The position numbers and the translations under genes were made by a program. A stretch of DNA of 33,113 nt from Nevskia soli DSM 19509 (GTDB lineage: Bacteria; Pseudomonadota; Gammaproteobacteria; Nevskiales; Nevskiaceae). Below, piece by piece: positions 23,547 to 32,036 of the stretch. Every line of letters begins with the position of its first letter. Position 1 is the stretch's first letter. The stretch spans positions 1 through 33,113 of the forward strand of contig NZ_JONR01000048.1 of the NCBI RefSeq assembly GCF_000711955.1, read 5' to 3'. The notes under the pieces were generated by a model, which saw nothing but the letters and a program-made list of their open reading frames with translations, ran no database searches and was not told the origin of the DNA.

Positions 23547-25150
23547 AACGTCTGGAATCGAAACTCAACACCGCCTCCGCCGAATTCCAGGCCAACGCCG
23601 CGCACAATCGCAAGCTGGTGGAAGCCTTCAAGGCGATGCAACACAAGGTGCGCCACGAGCGGCCGGAGCGGGACATCCAGCGCCTCAAGGCGCAGGACAA
23701 GATGTTCGTGCGCGAGCGCCTGAAGCAGCTGCTCGATCCGGGCACGCCGTTCCTGGAGCTGTCTTCGCTGGCGGCCAACGAGGCCTACGAGGGTGACGTC
23801 CCGGGTGCCGGTGTGGTCACCGGCATCGGCGTAGTTTCCGGCCGCGAGGTGATGATCAATGCCGGCGATGCCTCGGTGAAGGGCGGCGCCTGGTATCCGC
23901 TGTCGGTGAAGAAGACGGTGCGCGCGCTCGACGTGGCCATCGAAAACCGCCTGCCGGTGGTGCACCTGTGCGATTCGGCGGGAGGCTTCCTGCCCCTGCA
24001 GGCCGAGCTGTTCGCCGACAAGTATTACGCCGGCCGCATCTTCCGCAACCAGTGCATGCTGTCGAAGATGGGCGTGCAGCAGGTGGCGATCGTGCTGGGG
24101 CATTGCACGGCCGGCGGCGCTTATGTGCCGGGCCTGTCGGATTACAACGTCATCGTGCGCGGCACCGGCGCCATCTTCCTGGCCGGGCCGCCGCTGGTGA
24201 AGGCCGCCACCGGCGAGGAAGTGACGGTGGACGAGCTGGGCGGCTGCGATATGCACACCAGCATCTCCGGCACCGCCGACTATCCCGCGTCCAGCGAGGA
24301 AGAGGCCATCGCCATCGCCCGCGACATCGTCGCCCAGTTCAAGCGGCCGGACAAGACGCGCATCGAGTGGCTGCCGCCGGAGGCGCCGTTCTACGATCCG
24401 GCCGAGCTGTACGGCGTGCTGCCGCGCGACATCAAACAGGGCTTCGATATCCGCGAGGTGATCGCGCGCCTGGTCGACGGCAGTCGTTTCCATGAATACC
24501 AGCCGGCCTACGGCAAGACCCTGATCTGCGGCTATGCCCACCTGTGGGGCTACAAGATCGGCATCCTGGCCAACAACGGCGTGCTGTTCAACGACAGCGC
24601 CTTGAAGGGCGCGCACTTCATCGAACTGTGCAACCAGAACAAGACCCCGATCCTGTTCCTGCAGAACATCACCGGCTTCATGGTCGGCAAGGAATACGAG
24701 CAGCGCGGCATCACCAAGGACGGCGCCAAGATGATCATGGCGGTGTCCAATTCCGAGGTGCCCAAGTTCACCGTCATGTGCAACGGCTCCTTCGGCGCCG
24801 GCAACTACGGCATGTCCGGCCGCGCCTTCGATTCGCGCTTCCTGTTCTCCTGGCCGCAGTCGCAGATTTCGGTGATGGGTGCGGAGCAGGCGGCCAACAC
24901 CCTGGCCGACGTCAAGATCCGCCAGCTGGCCCGTCACGGCAAGCAGCTCACCGCCGAGGACGTGGCCGCCATCCGCGACCCGGTGGTGGCGGAGTTCAAG
25001 CGCAAGTCCAGCGCCTATTACTCCACCTCGGAAATCTGGGACGATGGCATCCTCGATCCGGTGGATACGCGCAATGCCCTGGGCATTGCCATCTCCGCCG
25101 CCTTGAACACGCCGATCGGCGATCCCCGCTACGGCATCTTCCGGATGTGA
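23543..25150 (+). CDS. Acyl-CoA carboxylase carboxyltransferase (AtuC/LiuB-like beta subunit)
   Basis: This 535-residue beta subunit transfers CO2 from carboxybiotin to an enoyl-CoA. Length and sequence match the geranyl-/methylcrotonyl-CoA carboxylase group: oxyanion-forming stretches near LGHCTAGGAYVPGLSDY in the N-half and GNYGMSGRAFDSRFLFSWP in the C-half, with AGPPLVKAATGEEV and DELGGCDMHT between. The neighbouring AtuA, AtuD-like and AtuE-like genes favour a geranyl-CoA-like or other long beta-methyl substrate over methylcrotonyl-CoA, but the pocket residues cannot be judged here. It overlaps the carrier gene by four bases. Confidence 0.92.
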   Translation: MKRLESKLNTASAEFQANAAHNRKLVEAFKAMQHKVRHERPERDIQRLKAQDKMFVRERLKQLLDPGTPFLELSSLAANEAYEGDVPGAGVVTGIGVVSGREVMINAGDASVKGGAWYPLSVKKTVRALDVAIENRLPVVHLCDSAGGFLPLQAELFADKYYAGRIFRNQCMLSKMGVQQVAIVLGHCTAGGAYVPGLSDYNVIVRGTGAIFLAGPPLVKAATGEEVTVDELGGCDMHTSISGTADYPASSEEEAIAIARDIVAQFKRPDKTRIEWLPPEAPFYDPAELYGVLPRDIKQGFDIREVIARLVDGSRFHEYQPAYGKTLICGYAHLWGYKIGILANNGVLFNDSALKGAHFIELCNQNKTPILFLQNITGFMVGKEYEQRGITKDGAKMIMAVSNSEVPKFTVMCNGSFGAGNYGMSGRAFDSRFLFSWPQSQISVMGAEQAANTLADVKIRQLARHGKQLTAEDVAAIRDPVVAEFKRKSSAYYSTSEIWDDGILDPVDTRNALGIAISAALNTPIGDPRYGIFRM

Positions 25151-25154
25151 CGCC

Positions 25155-26159
25155 ATGAGCCAGCAGCCCGCCTCACCCCCGCCCGCGGGCCTGCCGACCA
25201 CCGCCGAGGCGGAAATCAGGCTCAAGCCGGTGCGGATCGGCGGCCGCAGCCGTTTCATCATCTGGCTGATGCGCCGCTTCCTGCGGCCGATGCTGAGCTG
25301 GATGCTGGGCGGTTCGAACAAGCGGATGGCGCGTCTCCAGTTATCCCTGGCCGCGCGCGTGTGCCGCGATAGCAGCGGCTTGCCGGTGGACTACCGCGTC
25401 ATTGGCCGGGTGCCTGGGCATTTCATCGGCGGCGCGCACGATCCGAAGCGCAGGGTGGTGCTGTGGCTGCACGGCGGCGCCTTCATCCTGCCGGCGGTGC
25501 CGGACGTGCATGTGCGTGCCGTGGCGAAGATCTGCCGGGCGCTGGACGCGGTCGGCTTCCTGCCGGACTACCGCCTGGCGCCGTTCAATAAGTTTCCCGC
25601 CGCGCTGGACGACTGCGAGCGCGCTTACCGCGGCCTGCTGGACCTGGGCTACGCGCCGGAGCGCATCGCCCTGGGCGGCGAATCCGCCGGCGGCAACCTG
25701 CTGCTGGGCCTGCTGCAGCGCATCCGCAAAGCCGGTCTGCCGATGCCGGCCTGCGGCGTGCCGGTCTCGCCGGGCACGGAGATGGGCCGGGTGCACGCGC
25801 CGCCTTCGCGCACCCTGCGCATGCATAGCGACCCGATTCTGGCGATGGCCTCGCTGGCGCGGGTGAGCGAGCTTTACGCCGGCGGCATGGATACCTCCGA
25901 TCCGGAGCTGTCGCCGCTGTACGCGGATTGCACCGGCTTTCCACCGCTGTACCTGCTGGCCAGCGAGGCGGAGGTGCTGCTGGACGATACTGTCCTGTTT
26001 GCCCGCAATGCCGAGCAATACGGCGTGGATGTGAGCCTTGAGGTATGGCCGGTGCTGCCGCATGCGTTTCCGCTGTTCGAGAACTGGTTCCCTGAGGTCC
26101 GGCAGGCGCGGGAGGATATCGTGGCCTTCATGGCCAGGCACCTCGGGACGGGCGGCTGA
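25155..26159 (+). CDS. Alpha/beta hydrolase, hormone-sensitive lipase family
   Basis: This 334-residue esterase of the HSL type has the oxyanion motif HGGAF at 106-110, the nucleophile Ser177 in GGESAGG, an Asp in EVLLDD (277/278), and His303 in LPHAFPLF. The first ~60 residues contain a hydrophobic, Arg-flanked segment (FIIWLMRRFLRPMLSWML) that may associate with membrane or lipid. It starts four bases after the carboxyltransferase stop, so it belongs to the operon. It may release the pathway's substrate from an ester, such as a terpenyl ester or wax ester; this is inference. It could equally be a thioesterase. Confidence 0.88.
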   Translation: MSQQPASPPPAGLPTTAEAEIRLKPVRIGGRSRFIIWLMRRFLRPMLSWMLGGSNKRMARLQLSLAARVCRDSSGLPVDYRVIGRVPGHFIGGAHDPKRRVVLWLHGGAFILPAVPDVHVRAVAKICRALDAVGFLPDYRLAPFNKFPAALDDCERAYRGLLDLGYAPERIALGGESAGGNLLLGLLQRIRKAGLPMPACGVPVSPGTEMGRVHAPPSRTLRMHSDPILAMASLARVSELYAGGMDTSDPELSPLYADCTGFPPLYLLASEAEVLLDDTVLFARNAEQYGVDVSLEVWPVLPHAFPLFENWFPEVRQAREDIVAFMARHLGTGG

Positions 26160-26204
26160 GGGCAGGCGCTGTCACACAAAATGCGGTAGCGGAGGAGAAA
26201 CACC

Positions 26205-28103
26205 ATGCGGCATATCGACATTCACCAGCGGTCGCTGAAGGACCCGCAAGCATTCTGGGCCGAGCAGGCCAAAGGCCTGTACTGGGACCAGCCCTGGGAG
26301 CGGGTGCTGGATGACTCCACCGCGCCGATGTACCGCTGGTTTGCCGGCGGCCATCTCAATACCTGCTACAACGCGGTGGACCGCCACGTCGACGAAGGGC
26401 GCGGAGAGCAACTGGCCCTGATTCACGACAGCCCGGTCACCGGCAGCATCACGCGCTTCACCTACCGCGAACTGCGCGACCGCGTCGCCCTGTTTGCCGG
26501 CGCGCTGCTGCGGCAGGGCGTGAAGCAGGGCGACCGCGTCATCATCTACATGCCGATGGTGGCGGAGGCGGCCATCGCCATGCTCGCCTGCGCGCGCATC
26601 GGCGCAGTGCACTCGGTGGTGTTCGGCGGCTTCGCCGCGCCGGAGCTGGCCAAGCGCATCGACGCGGCGCATCCGGTGCTGGTGGTGTCCGCGTCCTGCG
26701 GCATCGAGCCGGGCCGCGTGGTCGAATACAAGCCGCTGCTGGACCAGGCGATCCATCTGGCGGAGCACAAGGTTCCGCGCTGCATCGTCTTGCAGCGGCC
26801 GCAATGCCCGGCGTCGCTGATCGCCGGGCGCGACCTCGACTGGAACGAGGCGCAGACCGGCGTCGAACCGGCGGCCTGCGCCGACGTGCTCGCCACCGAT
26901 CCGCTCTATGTGCTCTACACCTCCGGCACCACCGGCAAGCCCAAGGGCGTGGTGCGCGACAACGGCGGCCATGCCGTGGCCCTGTGGTATTCGATGCAGG
27001 CGGTATTCGACGCGCAGCCTGGCGACGTGTTCTGGGCCGCGTCCGACGTCGGCTGGGTGGTGGGGCATTCCTACATCGTCTACGGGCCGCTGCTGCGCGG
27101 CTGCACCACCATCCTGTACGAGGGCAAACCGGTGGGCACGCCGGATGCGGGCGCGTTCTGGCGCGTCATCGCCGAGCACGGCGTGAAGACCTTCTTCACC
27201 GCGCCCACGGCGTTCCGCGCCATCAAGAAGGAAGATCCGCGCGGCGAGCTGATCGGCAAGTACGACCTGTCGAAATTCGAGGCCCTGTACCTGGCCGGCG
27301 AGCGCTGCGATCCGGACACCATCCTGTGGGCGCAGGAAAAGCTCAAGGTGCCGGTGGTCGATCACTGGTGGCAGACCGAGCTGGGCTGGCCGGCGGCGGC
27401 GAACTGCCGCGGCATCGAGGAGATGGAAGTGAAGCCGGGTTCGGCCGCGGTGCCGGTGCCGGGTTACGACATCCGGGTGCTGGATCCGGCCGGGCAGCAG
27501 GTGGCGCCGGGTACCATCGGCAATATTGTGATCAAGCTGCCCTTGCCGCCGGGCACGCTGATCACCCTATGGCAGAACGAGCAGGGATACCGCGACAATT
27601 ATCTGGCGCGCTATCCCGGCTACTACCTCAGCGGCGATGCCGGCTATATCGACGCGGACGGTTATCTCTGGGTGATGTCGCGCATCGACGACATCATCAA
27701 TGTCGCCGGGCATCGTCTTTCCACCGGTGCAATGGAAGAGGTGCTGGCGGGCCATCCGGACGTGGCCGAATGCGCCGTAATCGGCGTGGCCGACGCGCTG
27801 AAGGGGCAGGTGCCCCTGGGGCTCGTGGTGCTCAAATCCGGCGTGAAACGGGCGCCGGAGGAAATCGTGCGGGAACTGGTGGCGCGGGTGCGCGAGCAGA
27901 TCGGCGCGGTGGCGGCGTTCAAGCAGGCGGTGGTGGTGCCGCGCCTGCCCAAGACGCGTTCCGGCAAGGTGCTGCGCGCCACCATGCGCTCCATCGCCGA
28001 CAGCCAGAGCTACAACCTGCCGGCCACCATCGACGATCCGAAGATCCTCGAAGAGGTCGGTGCGGCGTTGAAAGGGCTGGGATACGCGCGAGACAAAGCC
28101 TGA
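26205..28103 (+). CDS. Acyl-CoA synthetase of the acetyl/propionyl-CoA synthetase type (PrpE-like)
   Basis: This 632-residue AMP-forming ligase activates a carboxylic acid to its CoA ester. The P-loop YTSGTTGKPKG is at 238-248, DHWWQTELGWP follows, SGDAGYIDADGYLWVMSRID marks the hinge, and the catalytic Lys lies in PKTRSGKVLR near the C-terminus. It resembles propionyl-CoA synthetase rather than the fatty-acid ligases. In this locus it could activate either the starting acid or a short acid released at the end. ATG 26205 has GGAGGAG seven bases upstream. A 45-bp gap separates it from the hydrolase; an 11-bp stem-loop follows the gene. Confidence 0.92.
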   Translation: MRHIDIHQRSLKDPQAFWAEQAKGLYWDQPWERVLDDSTAPMYRWFAGGHLNTCYNAVDRHVDEGRGEQLALIHDSPVTGSITRFTYRELRDRVALFAGALLRQGVKQGDRVIIYMPMVAEAAIAMLACARIGAVHSVVFGGFAAPELAKRIDAAHPVLVVSASCGIEPGRVVEYKPLLDQAIHLAEHKVPRCIVLQRPQCPASLIAGRDLDWNEAQTGVEPAACADVLATDPLYVLYTSGTTGKPKGVVRDNGGHAVALWYSMQAVFDAQPGDVFWAASDVGWVVGHSYIVYGPLLRGCTTILYEGKPVGTPDAGAFWRVIAEHGVKTFFTAPTAFRAIKKEDPRGELIGKYDLSKFEALYLAGERCDPDTILWAQEKLKVPVVDHWWQTELGWPAAANCRGIEEMEVKPGSAAVPVPGYDIRVLDPAGQQVAPGTIGNIVIKLPLPPGTLITLWQNEQGYRDNYLARYPGYYLSGDAGYIDADGYLWVMSRIDDIINVAGHRLSTGAMEEVLAGHPDVAECAVIGVADALKGQVPLGLVVLKSGVKRAPEEIVRELVARVREQIGAVAAFKQAVVVPRLPKTRSGKVLRATMRSIADSQSYNLPATIDDPKILEEVGAALKGLGYARDKA

Positions 28104-28111
28104 TGCGGAAG

Positions 28112-28138
28112 CTGCTCCATCCAGTCGGGATGGAGCAG
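28112..28138. terminator. Bidirectional stem-loop between convergent genes
   Basis: CTGCTCCATCC (28112-28122) and GGATGGAGCAG (28128-28138) form a perfect 11-bp stem with a five-base loop. It sits between the convergent acyl-CoA synthetase and rpoZ genes, starting nine bases after the synthetase stop. No T run follows on either strand, so it may act as a Rho-dependent or 3'-end protecting element rather than a classical terminator. Confidence 0.6.
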
Positions 28139-28149
28139 GTGCGGCCGGC

Positions 28150-28413
28150 TTAGATGTCCGGCGCCAGTTCCGGCAGTTCCAGATCCATCTTGGAAACCTG
28201 GATGGCGGGCAGGTCGGCTTCGCTCATCACCGAGTTGGTGATGTAGCCGCCCGCGATTTCCTTCAGGGTCAGCACGGTCGACTTGTGGTCGCCCCACGGC
28301 AGGTGGGCTTCGGCGCCGCGGGCCAGCTGGCGCGCGCGTTTGGCGGCGATCTGGCACAGGTCGAAATGATTGGGAATACGGGCGAGACAGTCTTCTACGG
28401 TTACGCGCGCCAT
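28150..28413 (-). CDS. rpoZ: RNA polymerase omega subunit
   Basis: This 87-residue protein matches omega along its length: the opening MARVTVEDCL, HFDLCQIAAKRARQL in the core helices, and STVLTLKEIAGGYIT in the conserved C-terminal part. Omega helps assemble the beta' subunit and, in many proteobacteria, forms part of a (p)ppGpp site. In gammaproteobacteria the gene is usually next to gmk and spoT; here it stands alone between catabolic genes and a ferredoxin reductase, on the opposite strand to both. Its tail (MDLELPELAPDI) is acidic and short. It could be the only copy moved, or a second, divergent copy. No strong ribosome site is visible before ATG 28413. Confidence 0.82.
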   Translation of the reverse strand: MARVTVEDCLARIPNHFDLCQIAAKRARQLARGAEAHLPWGDHKSTVLTLKEIAGGYITNSVMSEADLPAIQVSKMDLELPELAPDI

Positions 28414-28698
28414 GGGGAGTTACGGGAAACGCCGCAAGAGCACGGTAGGGGGAGTATACAGGCCGCGGGCGGGATGGCACGGCGCCGCGCGCCGCGCGCA
28501 GCCCTGCGCCAGCGTCAAAGCGGGCCGGGGACGGGCCTGTGAGCCATTTTCCGCCGCATCCAAATGCAGTAAGGTATCGGCCGTCGCACTACCCCAAACG
28601 GCCGATGTCGCGCAGATGCGGCTTCCGCCACACTGGCCGCAACGGCGCGGATCGGGCCCCTTGGTGCACGCATCCGTCACCGCAGCCAGAAAGGCCTT
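28414..28698. promoter_or_regulatory. Divergent intergenic region between rpoZ and the ferredoxin reductase gene
   Basis: This 285-bp GC-rich gap must hold promoters for both genes, but I see no convincing sigma-70 boxes. The only site I would trust is the ribosome binding stretch GAAAGG shortly before ATG 28699. Confidence 0.3.
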
Positions 28699-29940
28699 AT
28701 GAGCGAATCAGCCGCAACCCAGACCATCGTCATCGTCGGCGCCGGACAGGCCGGTGGTGAAACCGCCAGCGAACTGCGCAAGCAGGGCTTTACCGGGCGC
28801 ATTGTCCTGGTTGGGGAGGAAACCCATGTGCCGTACCGGCGGCCGCCTTTGTCCAAGGCCTATCTGAGCGGCACCGCTACCGAGGAAAGCCTGTATATCC
28901 TGCCGCCGGCCGGGCTGGAGAAGGCGCGTATCGAATTCATTGGCGGAGTGCGGGCCGAGCGCATCGACCGCGCCACCAAGCAACTGCACCTGTCCGACGG
29001 CCGCGTGTTGGATTACGACAAGCTGGTGCTGGCGACCGGCGGCCGCGCCCGCGTGCTGAGCCTGCCGGGCGCGGAGCGGGCCAATGTGTTCCCGCTGCGC
29101 AGCATCGCCGACGTGCAGGCCATGCGCACGCACTGCCTCGACGGCAAGAGCGCGGTGATCATCGGCGGTGGCTTCATCGGCCTGGAAGTGGCGGCGGTGG
29201 CCATCAAGCTGGGCATGAAGGTCACGGTGCTGGAAGGCCTGCCGCGAGTGCTGGCGCGGGTCACGGTGCCAGAGGTGTCCACCTTCTTCGAGCGCATCCA
29301 CCGCGAGGCCGGGGTCGATCTGCGCACCGGCGTACAGATCACCGCCTTCGAGGGTGAGCCTCTGGTGACGCATGTGCTGCTGGGCGACGGCAGCCGCATC
29401 GCCGCGGACTTCATCCTGGCCGGCATCGGCCAGGTGCCCAACGTCGAACTGGCGCAGCAGGCCGGCCTCGCCGTGGACAACGGTATCGTGGTGGACGAGT
29501 ACTCCCGTACTGCCGATCCGGATATCTACGCAGCCGGTGACTGCGCCAACCATCCCAATGAATTCTACGGCTGCCGCTTGCGCCTGGAATCGGTGCAGAA
29601 CGCGATGGAACAGGGCCGTGTGGTCGCCGCCGGCCTGCTGGGCAAGGCGCAGGTCTACAACGTGGTGCCCTGGTTCTGGTCCGATCAGTACGACCTCAAG
29701 CTGCAGATGGTGGGGCTCTCCGCCGGCTTCGACCGCATGGTGCTGCGCGGTGATCTGAATGCCCGGGCCTTCGCCGCCTTCTACCTCAAGGACGGGCGCT
29801 TGATCGCCGCCGATACGGTGGGCCGTCCGCAGGATTTCATGTTCGCCAAGAAGCTGGTGGCAATGCGTGCCGTGGTCGATCCGCAGGTGTTGGCGGACGA
29901 AGCGGTGCCGCTCAAGAGCCTGCTGCCTGCCGCTGCCTGA
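28699..29940 (+). CDS. NAD(P)H-ferredoxin/rubredoxin reductase, P450-partner type
   Basis: This 413-residue FAD enzyme passes electrons from NAD(P)H to a small iron-sulfur protein. The N-terminal FAD loop is IVIVGAGQAGGETASELR, followed by the pattern PYRRPPLSKAYL. The NAD(P) loop is IIGGGFIGLEVAAV, and IYAAGDCANHP is the second FAD-binding motif. The C-terminal reductase domain includes PWFWSDQYDLKLQ, typical of putidaredoxin-reductase and rubredoxin-reductase relatives. The ferredoxin gene follows 13 bp downstream, so the pair is one electron-transfer module. Neither a P450 nor another obvious oxygenase acceptor is encoded in the window. Confidence 0.93.
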   Translation: MSESAATQTIVIVGAGQAGGETASELRKQGFTGRIVLVGEETHVPYRRPPLSKAYLSGTATEESLYILPPAGLEKARIEFIGGVRAERIDRATKQLHLSDGRVLDYDKLVLATGGRARVLSLPGAERANVFPLRSIADVQAMRTHCLDGKSAVIIGGGFIGLEVAAVAIKLGMKVTVLEGLPRVLARVTVPEVSTFFERIHREAGVDLRTGVQITAFEGEPLVTHVLLGDGSRIAADFILAGIGQVPNVELAQQAGLAVDNGIVVDEYSRTADPDIYAAGDCANHPNEFYGCRLRLESVQNAMEQGRVVAAGLLGKAQVYNVVPWFWSDQYDLKLQMVGLSAGFDRMVLRGDLNARAFAAFYLKDGRLIAADTVGRPQDFMFAKKLVAMRAVVDPQVLADEAVPLKSLLPAAA

Positions 29941-29953
29941 GACCCGTCCGCGC

Positions 29954-30274
29954 ATGCCCACCATCACTTTCCTCGAACCCGACGGCAAGGCGCATGTGGT
30001 CGAGGCGCAGCTCGGCTTGTCGGTGATGGAGGTGGCCACGCGGAACGATGTGCCGGGCATCATCGGCGAGTGCGGCGGCTGCTGTACCTGCGCCACCTGC
30101 CATGTCTACGTCGATGCGGACTGGTATGGTCGTCTGGAATCGGCGGACGAGATGGAGCAGGGCATGCTGGAAGGAGCCGTGGAGCCCGGGCCGCTGAGCC
30201 GGCTGTCCTGCCAGATCAAGGTGACCGATGCCATCGAAGGACTGGTGGTGAGCATTCCGGCGGGGCAGCTCTAG
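29954..30274 (+). CDS. [2Fe-2S] ferredoxin, putidaredoxin/adrenodoxin type
   Basis: This 106-residue ferredoxin has the adrenodoxin-type cluster ligands C40-x5-C46-x2-C49 and Cys86. Two additional cysteines, C43 and C44, lie within the cluster loop (GECGGCCTCATC), which is unusual. The C-terminal pattern RLSCQIKVTDAIEGLVV is as expected. I chose ATG 29954, 13 bp after the reductase stop; the frame extends upstream into the reductase gene but that part is not ferredoxin-like. It presumably receives electrons from the adjacent reductase and passes them to a P450 or similar monooxygenase encoded elsewhere. Confidence 0.93.
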   Translation: MPTITFLEPDGKAHVVEAQLGLSVMEVATRNDVPGIIGECGGCCTCATCHVYVDADWYGRLESADEMEQGMLEGAVEPGPLSRLSCQIKVTDAIEGLVVSIPAGQL

Positions 30275-30288
30275 TTCTTCCTTTCAGT

Positions 30289-30305
30289 GCCTGCCGCCGT
30301 CAGGC
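30289..30305. terminator. Weak stem-loop between convergent genes
   Basis: GCCTG (30289-30293) and CAGGC (30301-30305) around a seven-base loop, followed on the plus strand by TTTGGGCTTT. It overlaps the stop codon of the minus-strand acyltransferase gene. It is a weak candidate for the ferredoxin transcript end. Confidence 0.3.
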
Positions 30306-31730
30306 TTTGGGCTTTCGGGGTTTACGCGCGGCCTTGGTCTTCGCCGGCGATGCCAGCCCATAAGCCTGCTCCATCTCCACCAGCGCCTCCCCTGAATACA
30401 CCGCCAGCCGTTGCAGGCGCGGCAGTGCGTTGCGGCAGCCGGTGTAGCCCAGGCTGATGTGGTCGGCGTAGCCGACGATGGTGGCGTTGAGGGCGTAGCC
30501 GTCGAACAGGACCGAGATCGGATAGATCGCTTCCATCTGCGCGCCGCGGAAATAGAGTTTCTCGCGTGAGCCGACGACGTTGGAGATGACCAGGTTGAAG
30601 AACGGCGGCCACTTCGACAGCTGACCGGTCATCTGGCCGAGGATCAGCGGCGACATGCCGAGCAGGGTCAGCTTGTCCAGGGCGGCCGGCGACATCTCCT
30701 TCATCTGCGCCTTGGTGCGGGTGGTGACGGCATTGATCAGCTCGACCCGGCGGCGCGGATCGGCCTCGTTGGTGGCCAGGGGGCAGACGAAGCCGGCGAC
30801 GGCGTTGCCGCTCTTGCCGTCGGTACGGGGCAGGCCGATGGGGAAGGAGGCCACCAGGGGCAGCTCGGGCAGGGCGTCGAGTTCCAGCAGGTAGCGGCGG
30901 ATGCCGCCGGCACACAGCGCCATCGACAGGTCGTTGACGGTGGCGCCGGTGACGGCGCTGAGCGCCTTGAAGCGCGACAGCTCGTACAGCTGCGTCGCCA
31001 GCCGGCGCTGCGGCGTGATCGCCGCGTTGAACACGGTGCGCGGCGTATGCAGGGCGGACATCAGGCCGCCTTCCGGATTGTCCTTTTGCACGCTCATCTT
31101 GCGCAGGGTGCGCACCAGTTCCGAGCTGCTGCGCAATTGCCCGCCGGCGAGCTCCAGGGTGCGGCGCAGCAGGTCGGCGCGGGGCTTGTCCTCGTCGACT
31201 TTCAGCTTCATTTTCGGCGACAAGGCCCAGGGGCCGGCGGCATTGGCGAATTTCGGGTCCGGCGACAGCCAGTTGCGGATGAAGGTGAGGGCGCCCATGC
31301 CGTCCATGGCGGCATGGTGTGCCTTGAGATAGACGGCGAAGCGGCGGTTTTCCAGGCCCTCGATCAAATGGCACTCCCACAACGGACGGCTCAGGTCCAT
31401 CGGGTGCGAATGCAGGCGCTCGACCAGCACGCCGAGTTCGCGCTCGCCGCCAGGGAAAGGCAGCGCCGAGTGGCGCAGGTGGTAATCGATGTCGATGTCC
31501 GGCGCATCTTCCCAGGCCGGCGCCAGGCGCGACAGGCCTTTGCGTACGATGCGCGCGTTGAACGGCGGCATGGTCACGGCCTGGCTGCGCATGAAGGCGA
31601 ACAGGTCGCGCAGGTAGGTGGGTGCCGCATCCTCGGGCAGCTTGAAGGTGAGTAGCCCGGCCACGTGCATCGGCGTGCGCGGCGATTCCATCCGCAGGAA
31701 TGCCCCGTCCATTGCGCTCAGACGCTTCAT
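30300..31730 (-). CDS. Wax ester synthase/diacylglycerol acyltransferase (WS/DGAT)
   Basis: This 476-residue bifunctional acyltransferase makes wax esters or triacylglycerols from acyl-CoA. The catalytic motif HHAAMDG lies at 138-144, preceded by the family PLW motif (SRPLWE, 115-120). The C-terminal half has TVNDLSMALCAGGIRRYL, the usual ND-containing motif, and NLVISNVVGSRE. ATG 31730 has GGAGG about eight bases upstream. The C-terminus is a Lys/Arg-rich tail (AKTKAARKPRKPKA). Together with the acyl-CoA genes nearby, it suggests an organism that stores neutral lipids. It is transcribed alone, divergently from the flavin reductase gene. Confidence 0.93.
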   Translation of the reverse strand: MKRLSAMDGAFLRMESPRTPMHVAGLLTFKLPEDAAPTYLRDLFAFMRSQAVTMPPFNARIVRKGLSRLAPAWEDAPDIDIDYHLRHSALPFPGGERELGVLVERLHSHPMDLSRPLWECHLIEGLENRRFAVYLKAHHAAMDGMGALTFIRNWLSPDPKFANAAGPWALSPKMKLKVDEDKPRADLLRRTLELAGGQLRSSSELVRTLRKMSVQKDNPEGGLMSALHTPRTVFNAAITPQRRLATQLYELSRFKALSAVTGATVNDLSMALCAGGIRRYLLELDALPELPLVASFPIGLPRTDGKSGNAVAGFVCPLATNEADPRRRVELINAVTTRTKAQMKEMSPAALDKLTLLGMSPLILGQMTGQLSKWPPFFNLVISNVVGSREKLYFRGAQMEAIYPISVLFDGYALNATIVGYADHISLGYTGCRNALPRLQRLAVYSGEALVEMEQAYGLASPAKTKAARKPRKPKA

Positions 31731-32036
31731 CGATCAATCCTCCCCTCGCACCGGAAACCGCTGGTCCCCGGCGTCCTGCGCCGGGAATCCCGGCGGCTCT
31801 CTCTCCGAGGCCGCCTTGTGCCTGCTACGGTGCCTGAAACGGGCTCCCCGCGCCAGCACTGGAAAGGGGGTGAAAGGTGCGTATTTCCGCACTGCCCCCT
31901 TCGGGTGAAGGTCCTGTGGCCGGCCATATAACCGGCGCCGGAGGAGCCCCGGCCACATAGTCTGTCCGGCCTAAGAATGCCGCCCGCGCCTGCGGTATCC
32001 TTGCGGCCTACTGACCGCATTTGCCGGGAGACCGCC
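31731..32036. promoter_or_regulatory. Divergent intergenic region with a nested stem-loop
   Basis: About 306 bases without a gene. The clearest structure is nested: outer arms AAGGGGG (31864-31870) and CCCCCTT (31895-31901), inner arms GTGCG (31877-31881) and CGCAC (31888-31892). It could form in either transcript leader. Further right is a GC-rich stretch (GGCCGGCC; CCGGCGCCGG). I recognise no riboswitch class and no clear promoter. Confidence 0.4.

Noticed and set aside
23312..25321. Long minus-strand open frame (669 codons) opposite the carboxyltransferase
   Set aside because: It is a GC-rich antisense shadow, rich in His/Arg/Gly, with no family motif.
26172..27365. Long minus-strand open frame opposite the acyl-CoA synthetase
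   Set aside because: Antisense shadow; the plus strand has complete ligase motifs.
28708..30096. Long minus-strand open frame opposite the ferredoxin reductase
   Set aside because: It mirrors the codon pattern of the real gene and shows only low-complexity His/Gln/Gly composition.
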